Positions 24,396 to 31,096 of a DNA stretch of 34,476 nucleotides are shown here, piece by piece. How positions within the stretch are numbered: position 1 is the stretch's first letter; each line of letters begins with the position of its first letter. The notes beneath the pieces were generated by a model that worked only from the letters and a program-made list of their open reading frames with translations, was not told where the DNA came from and did not search any database. The position numbers were made by a program, and so were the translations under genes. The stretch spans positions 1 to 34,476 of the forward strand of contig JADLHL010000047.1 of assembly GCA_020848815.1 (NCBI GenBank). The letters are read 5' to 3'. The DNA is from Chitinophagaceae bacterium (lineage in GTDB: Bacteria > Bacteroidota > Bacteroidia > Chitinophagales > Chitinophagaceae).

Positions 24396-24652
24396 TGGCA
24401 GATAATTTGCTAAAAGATAGGTGCAAAATGCTGCCGAAAAACAGAGAGCTAATCCTCAAAAATGAACCGCCTGAGAATTGAATATTCAAAGCCCTTTCGG
24501 GGTGTTGTAGGGGTTATTTTATTCTGAAGCGTCTGAAATCGGTCTATTTTTATTGTAAGGCGTTGTATTTCAATTGATTATGAAATACCATTCGTGCCAG
24601 CACCGGAATGACGTTTTTGGGGAGTTTTTCGCTCATTTCAGCGGTATTGGCC
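24396..24652. other. Noncoding stretch upstream of the RidA-like gene
   Basis: No gene is visible. On the minus strand a -7-like TATCTTTT (24412-24419) precedes the RidA-like start by 16 bases and differs from the consensus at one position; no good -33 element accompanies it. ATTTCA (24567-24572) and TGAAAT (24581-24586) form a short inverted repeat. I see nothing else I can support. Confidence 0.4.
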
Positions 24653-24689
24653 GAAAAAATCGGGAAAACATTTTTGCTGTCTTCCCGAT
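24653..24689 (-). terminator. Intrinsic terminator after mnmG
   Basis: Read on the minus strand, ATCGGGAA and TTCCCGAT form a perfect 8-bp stem (24682-24689 and 24659-24666), followed by a run of T overlapping its end (24654-24659). It lies 22 bases beyond the mnmG stop. Confidence 0.85.
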
Positions 24690-24711
24690 GAATAAAATTT
24701 GAGCATTTGCA

Positions 24712-26580
24712 CTATCGACCCATATATACCATCAAAATTTGAACATCGCTGGGGTTGACACCACTAATGCGGCTCGCCTGACCCAGCGTGGCCGGCTTAA
24801 TTTTGTTGAATTTCTGCCGGGCTTCGTTGCTCAATGCATGTACTTTGTTGTAGTCGAAGGTTTCCGGAATCTGTAAATCCTCTAACTGCGCCATGCGGGT
24901 TACCAGTTCCTTTTCCTTTTCGATATACGTTTCGTATTTCAGCTGAATGGATGCTTGCTCCAATGCTTCTGAGTTAAACGACCGTAATGCCTCGGCAAGG
25001 CGTGGGACAGCTTTCAGCAGGTCGTCTATTTCTACATTTGGCCGCAGTAAAAGCTTTGCCGCTTTGTATTTTTCGGGAATTGGTGATGAGCCGATACGCT
25101 CGAAATAGGGATTAATTTCAGCTGGTTCTACACCAAAACTATTCATCAATTGCTTGATCTCGGAAGTTTCTTGTTGCTTTTGCTGCATGAGTTCGTACCG
25201 CTCGTCGGTAGCCAGACCCACTTTGTGGCTCATTTCGGTGAGGCGGAGATCGGCATTGTCTTGCCGGAGGAGGGTTCTAAACTCTGCCCGGCTGGTAAAC
25301 ATACGGTAGGGCTCATCGGTTCCCTTGTTGATAAGATCATCGATGAGGACGCCAATATATGCATCGCTGCGCTTCAGCTGGAAGGGCTCCTGCCCTTTTG
25401 CTTTGAGGTGAGCATTCATACCGGCGATCAATCCCTGACACGCAGCTTCTTCATATCCGGTAGTTCCGTTGATTTGGCCGGCAAAAAACAGGTGTTGAAT
25501 CAGCTTTGTTTCGAGGGTGTAGCGTAGCTGTGTAGGTGGAAAATAGTCGTATTCGATGGCATAACCAGGTCTGAACATGCGACAATTTTCGAAACCCGGC
25601 ACCATGCGGAGGGCTTTCATCTGCGTTTCTTCGGGCAAAGAGCTGCTGAATCCATTCACGTATATCTCAACGGTATTCCAACCTTCGGGTTCTACAAACA
25701 GTTGATGGCGGTCTCGTTCGGCAAAACGGCTGATTTTATCCTCGATACTGGGGCAATATCTTGGCCCGACACCCTGAATTCTGCCCTGATACATGGGGCT
25801 TTTATCGAAGCCGGTCTTCAGAATCTCGTGTACTGTTTCGTTGGTATAGGTAATCCAACAGGGTATTTGTTGCTCCGGACGAATCTTTGGGACGTTCAGA
25901 TAGCAGAATCCAGTGATGGTTTCATCACCTTCCTGTCGTTCCATTTTACTGTAATCGAGGCTTCGCCCGTCTATTCTGGGTGGAGTACCCGTCTTCAAAC
26001 GGTCGGCTTCAAAGCCCAACTCTACCAGTTGTTCAGTAATGCCCGTGGCTGCCGTCTCAGAAATACGGCCACCTCCTAATTGTTTTTCGCCGATATGAAT
26101 AATACCATTGAGGAATGTACCACTGGTAACCACCACTGATTTAGCTTCGATATGATGGCCAAGGCCAGTAATAACGCCGTGGCAACGCCCGTCTTTTACC
26201 AGCAAAGCCTTTACCATATCCTGATAGAAGTCTACATTGGGGGTTTCTTCCAGCATTTGGCGCCAGGTAGCGGCAAACAACATGCGATCGTTTTGGGTAC
26301 GGGGGCTCCACATGGCAGGGCCCTTACTCCTGTTCAGCATCCTGAACTGAATCATGCTTTTATCCGTCACAATACCACTATACCCGCCCAAAGCATCAAT
26401 TTCACGCACAATCTGCCCTTTGGCAATGCCGCCCATGGCCGGGTTACAGCTCATTTGGGCTATGGTTTGCATATTCATGGTAATGAGCAACACCTTGCTA
26501 CCCATATTGGCAGCTGCAGCGGCCGCCTCGCAACCGGCATGACCGGCGCCAACTACTATCACATCGTAATCTGGAAACAT
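24712..26580 (-). CDS. mnmG: tRNA uridine-5-carboxymethylaminomethyl modification enzyme, FAD subunit
   Basis: MnmG (GidA) works with the GTPase MnmE to add carboxymethylaminomethyl groups to the wobble uridine of tRNAs, using FAD, NADH and methylenetetrahydrofolate. The 622-residue length is typical. The N-terminal FAD-binding Rossmann motif VIVVGAGHAGCEAAAAA starts at residue 8. Other family signatures are ITMNMQTIAQMSCNPAMGGIAKG, GTFLNGIIHIGEKQLGGGR, RLKTGTPPRIDGRSLDYSKM, FFAGQINGTTGYEEAACQGLIAG and TSRAEFRTLLRQDNADLRLT. The C-terminal helical domain (ISGVNPSDVQILMVYMGR) is complete. In many bacteria this gene lies close to the replication origin; here two parS-like palindromes are directly upstream. 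A -7 promoter box ends four bases before the ATG. Confidence 0.98.
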   Translation of the reverse strand: MFPDYDVIVVGAGHAGCEAAAAAANMGSKVLLITMNMQTIAQMSCNPAMGGIAKGQIVREIDALGGYSGIVTDKSMIQFRMLNRSKGPAMWSPRTQNDRMLFAATWRQMLEETPNVDFYQDMVKALLVKDGRCHGVITGLGHHIEAKSVVVTSGTFLNGIIHIGEKQLGGGRISETAATGITEQLVELGFEADRLKTGTPPRIDGRSLDYSKMERQEGDETITGFCYLNVPKIRPEQQIPCWITYTNETVHEILKTGFDKSPMYQGRIQGVGPRYCPSIEDKISRFAERDRHQLFVEPEGWNTVEIYVNGFSSSLPEETQMKALRMVPGFENCRMFRPGYAIEYDYFPPTQLRYTLETKLIQHLFFAGQINGTTGYEEAACQGLIAGMNAHLKAKGQEPFQLKRSDAYIGVLIDDLINKGTDEPYRMFTSRAEFRTLLRQDNADLRLTEMSHKVGLATDERYELMQQKQQETSEIKQLMNSFGVEPAEINPYFERIGSSPIPEKYKAAKLLLRPNVEIDDLLKAVPRLAEALRSFNSEALEQASIQLKYETYIEKEKELVTRMAQLEDLQIPETFDYNKVHALSNEARQKFNKIKPATLGQASRISGVNPSDVQILMVYMGR

Positions 26581-26584
26581 GCGG

Positions 26585-26592
26585 CAAAATTA
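26585..26592 (-). promoter_or_regulatory. -7 promoter element of mnmG
   Basis: On the minus strand TAATTTTG fits TAnnTTTG perfectly and is separated from the mnmG ATG by only four bases, so a leaderless transcript is expected. I found no good TTG at the -33 position; TTG occurs only 12 bases upstream of the box. Confidence 0.5.
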
Positions 26593-26626
26593 GCCCGTGG
26601 AACCCAATAGTATTGTCGAATCCTGA

Positions 26627-26642
26627 TGTTCCACGTGGAACA
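26627..26642. promoter_or_regulatory. parS-like site 1 (ParB binding)
   Basis: TGTTCCACGTGGAACA is a perfect 16-bp palindrome and matches the widely conserved bacterial parS consensus TGTTNCACGTGAAACA at all but one position. ParB (Spo0J) binds parS and spreads to build the centromere complex near the origin. A second identical copy lies 49 bases away. Confidence 0.85.
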
Positions 26643-26675
26643 AGCCAATATTATTTGGCCGTGAGTAAAACAATT

Positions 26676-26691
26676 TGTTCCACGTGGAACA
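26676..26691. promoter_or_regulatory. parS-like site 2 (ParB binding)
   Basis: This is a second exact copy of TGTTCCACGTGGAACA. Flanking bases extend the symmetry to 20 bp (TTTGTTCCACGTGGAACAAA, 26674-26693), ending exactly at the ybeY stop codon (26694-26696). Both sites sit in the noncoding gap between ybeY and mnmG. Confidence 0.87.
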
Positions 26692-26693
26692 AA

Positions 26694-27128
26694 CTATTGA
26701 AAAGCCGGGAATGCCGAAAGACAACGGTCTTCAGCAGCCCGCATGGCAATCACATCGTCTTTCTTTTTATCGCGGTAACCACACAAATGAAGTAAACCAT
26801 GACAGGTTACCCTTACCAATTCACTTTCAAAAGAAACAATATGAAGAACAGCATTCTCTTTCACCCTATCCACAGAAATATAAATCTCTCCCACTACTGA
26901 GGAATCCTTCTTGTTTTCCCGAAGGTCAAAAGTGATAATATCGGTATAATCATCGTGATTGAGAAAACGTTGGTTGATATCAAGTAGGTACGCATCAGAA
27001 CAAAACACATAATTCAGCGATGCAACCTTATGCCCTTCCTGAGTGGCCATATGAGCAATGAATCGTTTCAGTCTTTGCTTCTGGTTATAGTTGAGCCGTA
27101 CATCGGCATAAGAAAAAGTGACAGCCAT
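26694..27128 (-). CDS. ybeY: Endoribonuclease YbeY (16S rRNA maturation)
   Basis: This is a 144-residue single-domain metalloprotein that matures the 3' end of 16S rRNA and takes part in ribosome quality control. The start is set at ATG 27126-27128 (MAVTFSYADVRLN). An in-frame ATG 60 bases upstream overlaps the divergent feoA start and adds residues unlike the family. The signature region is present as ITFDLRE...VVGEIYISVDRV and CHGLLHLCGYRDKKKDD. The canonical motif is HGxLHLxGYDH; here the first two histidines are kept but the third metal ligand position reads Asp after Arg (GYRDK). I recall this as usual for Bacteroidota YbeY. Its stop codon abuts a parS-like site. Confidence 0.93.
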   Translation of the reverse strand: MAVTFSYADVRLNYNQKQRLKRFIAHMATQEGHKVASLNYVFCSDAYLLDINQRFLNHDDYTDIITFDLRENKKDSSVVGEIYISVDRVKENAVLHIVSFESELVRVTCHGLLHLCGYRDKKKDDVIAMRAAEDRCLSAFPAFQ

Positions 27129-27163
27129 TTCGCTTTTGGAAAACAGGGGGTTATAGAAAGAAA

Positions 27164-27171
27164 TACTTTTG
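27164..27171 (+). promoter_or_regulatory. -7 promoter element of feoA
   Basis: TACTTTTG matches TAnnTTTG and ends seven bases before the feoA ATG, implying a leader of a few bases or none. The nearest upstream TTG (27136-27138) is about 25 bases away, longer than usual spacing, so the -33 element is uncertain. Confidence 0.5.
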
Positions 27172-27178
27172 CAAAGTA

Positions 27179-27424
27179 ATGAACTCAATACTTAAGAAAC
27201 TCTCCGAACTGGAACCCGGCGAAAAAGCTACTGTGCACTCTTTCAGCTCAAACGATATCTTTTTGAAACTGATGGAAATGGGTTGTGTGCCAGGTGAATC
27301 TTTATTGGTAGAAATGAGGGCACCACTGGGTGATCCCATCTCCATCATGATAGCTGGCTATCACCTGAGCCTGCGCCTCAGTGAAGCTGAACATATTTTG
27401 GTAGAACCTTTTGTTGCCAACTAA
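27179..27424 (+). CDS. FeoA-domain protein
   Basis: The 81-residue product is a stand-alone FeoA/SH3-like domain: LSELEPGEKATVHSFSS, LKLMEMGCVPGESLLVEMRAP, LGDPISIMIAGYHLSLRLSEAEHILVE. FeoA is a small cytosolic partner of the ferrous-iron transporter FeoB; related domains also occur at the C-terminus of DtxR-type regulators. No feoB is in the window. nadD follows 7 bases after the stop codon in the same direction, so the two are probably co-transcribed. The family call is strong; the link to iron uptake in this organism is inferred from family knowledge only. Confidence 0.9.
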   Translation: MNSILKKLSELEPGEKATVHSFSSNDIFLKLMEMGCVPGESLLVEMRAPLGDPISIMIAGYHLSLRLSEAEHILVEPFVAN

Positions 27425-27431
27425 TGTCTGT

Positions 27432-28004
27432 ATGAAAATTGGCTTATACTTTGGTTCCTTCAATCCCATTCATAATGGCCACTTAATAGTAGCCAATATT
27501 GCACGGCACACTACTGACCTGCAGCAGGTATGGCTGGTGGTTTCTCCTCAAAATCCTTTGAAACCTTCAGGTACATTATTGAATGAATATCACCGTCTAC
27601 ACTTAGTGAAGCTGGCAATACAGGATGATGTACATCTGAAAGCATCAGATATTGAATTTCACCTGCCCAAACCTTCTTACACAATAGATACACTTACATA
27701 TCTCAAAGAGAAATATCCGCAACACGAATTTGCCATCATCATGGGCAGTGATAGTTTACAAAACCTCCCCCACTGGAAAAACTACCAGCAACTCATAGCG
27801 GCACATTCAATTTATATTTATGAAAGACCGGGCTTCCCCATTTTGAATGAAGTAGGTGCCAATATTCATACCATAAAAGCTCCGCTATTAGATATCACTT
27901 CAACCCAGATACGGCAGTTTATACAGCAAGGTATCTCCATCCGCTACATGGTGCCCGATGCAGTAGCTACAGAAATAATGGATAATAACTATTACAAATT
28001 ATAA
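27432..28004 (+). CDS. nadD: Nicotinate-nucleotide adenylyltransferase
   Basis: NadD transfers AMP from ATP to nicotinate mononucleotide, the penultimate step of NAD synthesis. The chosen start (MKIGLYFGSFNPIHNGH) gives 190 residues with the nucleotidyltransferase motif GSFNPIHNGH at 8-17. Further signatures are WLVVSPQNPLK, FAIIMGSDSLQNLPHWKNY and the C-terminal ITSTQIRQFIQQG, matching the ISSTxIR motif. An in-frame start 21 bases upstream would overlap feoA and is not needed. It is the second gene after feoA. nadA, the quinolinate synthase of the same pathway, lies 6 kb away at the right edge, so NAD genes are near each other but not in one operon. The gene is followed by an AT-rich bidirectional hairpin. 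Confidence 0.96.
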   Translation: MKIGLYFGSFNPIHNGHLIVANIARHTTDLQQVWLVVSPQNPLKPSGTLLNEYHRLHLVKLAIQDDVHLKASDIEFHLPKPSYTIDTLTYLKEKYPQHEFAIIMGSDSLQNLPHWKNYQQLIAAHSIYIYERPGFPILNEVGANIHTIKAPLLDITSTQIRQFIQQGISIRYMVPDAVATEIMDNNYYKL

Positions 28005-28032
28005 ATACATTAATATTTATAATAATGTATTT
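28003..28032. terminator. AT-rich bidirectional hairpin between nadD and the CHR transporter
   Basis: AAATACATTA (28003-28012) and TAATGTATTT (28023-28032) are exact reverse complements around a 10-base loop. The hairpin overlaps both stop codons of the convergent genes. All but two stem pairs are A-T and there is no long U-tract, so it is probably a weak terminator or mRNA 3' end stabiliser. Confidence 0.6.
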
Positions 28033-29284
28033 AGTGTAGCAAGAAACCCAATGCCAAACAAACCAATACGATAATTGGACTGGGCAATTTGGTAAAACTG
28101 AGTAACAAAAAAGTGCCTACCATAACTACCAAGTTGGTTATAGCAATGGTTTGAAAGGAACCAATTGAAATATCCTTCATTACATAAAATGAGGATGCAG
28201 CCATGATGCCCACCACTACTGCATTAATACCCTCTAAGCTTCTATAGACAACTGCATACTTTTTTAAGTAGTTCCAAATAGGGTAAAAAAATAAAACCAA
28301 TAAAACGCTGGGCAGAAAAATAAAAACCAATCCTGCCACACATCCTACAACCTGCCACCCGGCTCCCCATTTGCGCATGGCCATACCACCATGAAAGGCA
28401 GCCACAGAAAAAACTGGTCCGGGTATGGCCCTTACCATTCCACTACCAGTAAGAAACTCTTCACTGGTCATGTACTTGTTCTCCCCTTTGGGCCGAACAA
28501 CAAACTGCTCATACATAAGCGGAACAAGTACATCGCCACCACCAAATACCAAACTACCAAAACGATAAAAGTTTTCACTAAGGTTCCAAACACGATATTG
28601 TGGTTCCTGGTGACCAATACGCATCTGTTGCTTTCGGGCCCATTCAGACATAAAGCCTAATAAAACAAAAAACACGACGAAGAGCCAAATATTACCCCAA
28701 GCAATCTTTCGTTTTTTTACTTCAACCTGCGGTATACGTTTCTTACTAAAATTAGTAACAACTCCGCCGGCAACAAGAAGAACAGGAAATACCCAAGGGG
28801 TTTTGAACCATAAAAAAGTTATTGCTGCACTAACCACAGCAATAACAACTGTAATCAAATTGTGAATAGCAATTCGGCCCATACGTAAGGCGGCAAATGC
28901 TAAAAAACCAACAGCCATGGGCTGTATGAACTTGAAAATATCAGCCTCCTTGGATTCCTGATCAAAATAGTGCAACAAAAAACTAAGCAGGCTCATGAGG
29001 ATACCGGCCGGCAATACCCAAATAAAAAGAGTTAACAAACCAAGGACCAAACCACCACGTTTGTAACCGATTAACGTGAGTGTTTGAGTACTACTCGCAC
29101 CTGGTAGTAACTGAACAAAAGCAGTAAACTCCATCAGTTCCTGCTCTGTTACATCATGTCGCTTTTGTACAAAACGACGAACCATCATTCCATAATGCCC
29201 TTGTGGCCCACCGAAAGCAGTGAGGCTATGCAACAACACCATGCGTAAAAAAGGTATGTGTCTCAACAACTTCATGTAACGCAA
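28031..29284 (-). CDS. chrA: CHR-family (chromate) transporter
   Basis: The 417-residue inner-membrane protein belongs to the CHR family, named for chromate efflux. The N-terminal half carries the family motif [19 protein letters not shown] and the segment [23 protein letters not shown]. The second half repeats the pattern with [22 protein letters not shown] and [18 protein letters not shown], so this is the long, duplicated form with about ten membrane segments. The family exports chromate or related oxyanions, though many chromosomal members have untested substrates. The start could be M1 or M4. It is divergent from corA with a 49-base gap and converges on nadD. No metal-resistance cluster surrounds it. 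Confidence 0.9.
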   Translation of the reverse strand: MRYMKLLRHIPFLRMVLLHSLTAFGGPQGHYGMMVRRFVQKRHDVTEQELMEFTAFVQLLPGASSTQTLTLIGYKRGGLVLGLLTLFIWVLPAGILMSLLSFLLHYFDQESKEADIFKFIQPMAVGFLAFAALRMGRIAIHNLITVVIAVVSAAITFLWFKTPWVFPVLLVAGGVVTNFSKKRIPQVEVKKRKIAWGNIWLFVVFFVLLGFMSEWARKQQMRIGHQEPQYRVWNLSENFYRFGSLVFGGGDVLVPLMYEQFVVRPKGENKYMTSEEFLTGSGMVRAIPGPVFSVAAFHGGMAMRKWGAGWQVVGCVAGLVFIFLPSVLLVLFFYPIWNYLKKYAVVYRSLEGINAVVVGIMAASSFYVMKDISIGSFQTIAITNLVVMVGTFLLLSFTKLPSPIIVLVCLALGFLLH

Positions 29285-29333
29285 TAGGACAAAGCAGTCA
29301 TATCTTCATTAATACAGTAAATATAACAGCAAC

Positions 29334-30482
29334 ATGGCAACAGCATTCAGGAAAAACTTGCCCAAAATAACATACCGTACATTCCTCAGAAATATTGCAC
29401 GGCAAAAAACAAGAGCGGTTGTAAAACCACATGTTGCTACCGTAAAGAGCACTCAACCAAAAGAAAGGCACATCAGTGTATTTGATTATAATCCTTCAAC
29501 CATTAATTATCACCAACCTCAGGACATAACCGAATGTTTTTCATTTAAGCATACGCCTACCATCACCTGGATAAATATGGATGGAATGGATAATGAACAA
29601 ATGGAAAAAATTTGTTCTCATTACAATATACACTGGTTGATACAAGAAGATGTAATGAGCCATGGACAAAGACCAAAGGTGGATGAAATTGAAGGTGTAG
29701 TGTACTGCTTGCTCAATATGTTGTTCATCAATACAAAAACGAACGAAATAATAGAAGAACAAATCAGTATTGTGATGGGCGAAAACTTTATTCTGTCCTT
29801 TCAAGAAGATGCGGAGAAAGATGTGTTTGACCCTATCAGAAAAAGATTACAAATAAGTACCAGCAGGGAAAGAGAGAAAGGGGCTGATTATCTTTTTTAT
29901 GCACTGATTGATTTGATAACAGATAGCTACTTAGCGGTGATAGAACAACTTGGCAATCAGATTGAACAAATAGAAGAACAGATTATGCAACGTACCAGCA
30001 AGCATACCTTCGAAAAAATATCACAACTCAGGAAAGATATCATTTTGCTAAAAAGGAACATTGCACCAACAAGAGATGTAGCCGCATCATTAATAAGAAC
30101 AGAATCTGACCTGATACAAGAACGTACCTCCAAATATTTTAAGGATGTATACGACCATGTGGTACAAGCAAATGACTTAATTGATAATTATCGGGATTTG
30201 ATTATCGGATTACAGGATATGTATGTAAACAATATCAACCTGCGTATGAATGAAGTAATGAAAACACTCGCCATCATTACATCAATAATGGCTCCAGCAA
30301 CTGTAATTGGCGGAGTATTCGGAATGAACTTTGACATCATTCCGTATGCACACCATAGTTATGGATTTTATGGAACGATAGCAGTGATGATCATTATTCC
30401 AATAGTAATGATACTGTGGTTTTACAGAAGAGGTTGGTTTCAAAATGAAAGCAGACCAGGCAAAATAAAAGTGGAAGACTAA
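29334..30482 (+). CDS. corA: CorA-family magnesium/cobalt transporter
   Basis: The 382-residue protein is a CorA-type divalent cation channel of the inner membrane. The large N-terminal cytoplasmic domain (about 1-315) contains TPTITWINMDG, VDEIEGVVYCLLNMLF and the long coiled stalk helix (LRKDIILLKRNIAPTRDVAASL). The C-terminal part has two membrane helices with the GMN filter motif in GVFGMNFDIIP at about 330. The C-terminal tail is basic (FYRRGWFQNESRPGK). CorA takes up Mg2+ and sometimes Co2+ or Ni2+. The N-terminal 40 residues are basic and variable. Its stop codon shares bases with the stop of the convergent DUF2480 gene. No promoter box could be identified upstream. Confidence 0.96.
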   Translation: MATAFRKNLPKITYRTFLRNIARQKTRAVVKPHVATVKSTQPKERHISVFDYNPSTINYHQPQDITECFSFKHTPTITWINMDGMDNEQMEKICSHYNIHWLIQEDVMSHGQRPKVDEIEGVVYCLLNMLFINTKTNEIIEEQISIVMGENFILSFQEDAEKDVFDPIRKRLQISTSREREKGADYLFYALIDLITDSYLAVIEQLGNQIEQIEEQIMQRTSKHTFEKISQLRKDIILLKRNIAPTRDVAASLIRTESDLIQERTSKYFKDVYDHVVQANDLIDNYRDLIIGLQDMYVNNINLRMNEVMKTLAIITSIMAPATVIGGVFGMNFDIIPYAHHSYGFYGTIAVMIIIPIVMILWFYRRGWFQNESRPGKIKVED

Positions 30483-30991
30483 CCTTTGTTTTTGTAAATA
30501 GGAACAGTGCTGCAAGGCTCGCCGTACATAATGCTTTTAACAACAGGACGAAGCTTTGCTGTAATAGCAAGATAAGCAGCCTCACTAATGGGCAATTCGC
30601 CACAACCTTTTACAACAACTCTTTTATCAGCAAATATGGAAACATCAATTTGACTGATGCGATCTAATAAAACAGTGTTGGCTAAATCTTTGCCTGCTGT
30701 GAGATACACGCCTTTAGCAACTTCACTTAGGTAACTGGCAGCCAACATATAAGCCCACACTGGAATAATTGCATCAGCTGTACAAGTAACAGCAACATAT
30801 TTATTAAGATAAACAGACCAATCGTGTTCCTTCAAACTTGCACGGAAGTCCTTTTCACGAAGTATTAATTCCATGAACAAAAAAGGCTTCAAATCAAAGA
30901 CAGCAGTTTGTTCCTCTAAAGGATAATACACTGCCAGATCTAAACTGGTCAATGCACTTTCAGCCACACGATTTATAATCACCTCATCCAT
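30479..30991 (-). CDS. DUF2480 family protein
   Basis: The 170-residue cytoplasmic protein starts MDEVIINRVAESALTSLDLA and contains AVFDLKPFLFMELILREKDFR, ADAIIPVWAYMLAASYL and RVVVKGCGELPISEAAYLAI. I recognise these as features of DUF2480, a family restricted to Bacteroidota with no established function. The segment DAIIPVWAYM and the VKGCG motif with a conserved cysteine are the most striking parts. It converges on corA and overlaps it by four bases (the two stops share CTAA). A good Bacteroidota promoter lies 17 bases upstream of the ATG, and the ppiD terminator lies just beyond that, so it is its own transcription unit. Confidence 0.88.
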   Translation of the reverse strand: MDEVIINRVAESALTSLDLAVYYPLEEQTAVFDLKPFLFMELILREKDFRASLKEHDWSVYLNKYVAVTCTADAIIPVWAYMLAASYLSEVAKGVYLTAGKDLANTVLLDRISQIDVSIFADKRVVVKGCGELPISEAAYLAITAKLRPVVKSIMYGEPCSTVPIYKNKG

Positions 30992-31008
30992 AGCTCGTAC
31001 TTGAAATA

Positions 31009-31038
31009 CAAAATTATCAATCCTACACAGTGTACAAA
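31009..31038 (-). promoter_or_regulatory. Promoter of the DUF2480 gene
   Basis: On the minus strand TTTG (31035-31038) and TAATTTTG (31009-31016), 18 bases apart, match the Bacteroidota -33/-7 consensus. The ATG begins 17 bases after the -7 box. The terminator at 31049-31078 separates it from ppiD. Confidence 0.7.
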
Positions 31039-31048
31039 CTCATAAAAC

Positions 31049-31078
31049 AAAAACCTCGCCACATTGGGCGAGGTTTTT
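31049..31078 (-). terminator. Intrinsic terminator after ppiD
   Basis: A 12-bp stem (AAAAACCTCGCC / GGCGAGGTTTTT) with a 6-base loop lies 18 bases beyond the ppiD stop. On the minus strand the descending arm continues into TTTTTGTTTT. The A/T-rich ends would allow function in either direction. Confidence 0.92.
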
Positions 31079-31096
31079 ACTTATTTAGTAAGAATA

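Noticed and set aside
24520..24660. tRNA-like or attachment-site-like sequence in the RidA/mnmG gap
   Set aside because: No cloverleaf, T-loop sequence or integrase is present; only a short inverted repeat and the mnmG terminator are supported.
26596..26603. Possible third parS half-site (CGTGGAAC)
   Set aside because: Only one arm is present and the spacing to the two full sites differs, so chance is the simplest explanation.
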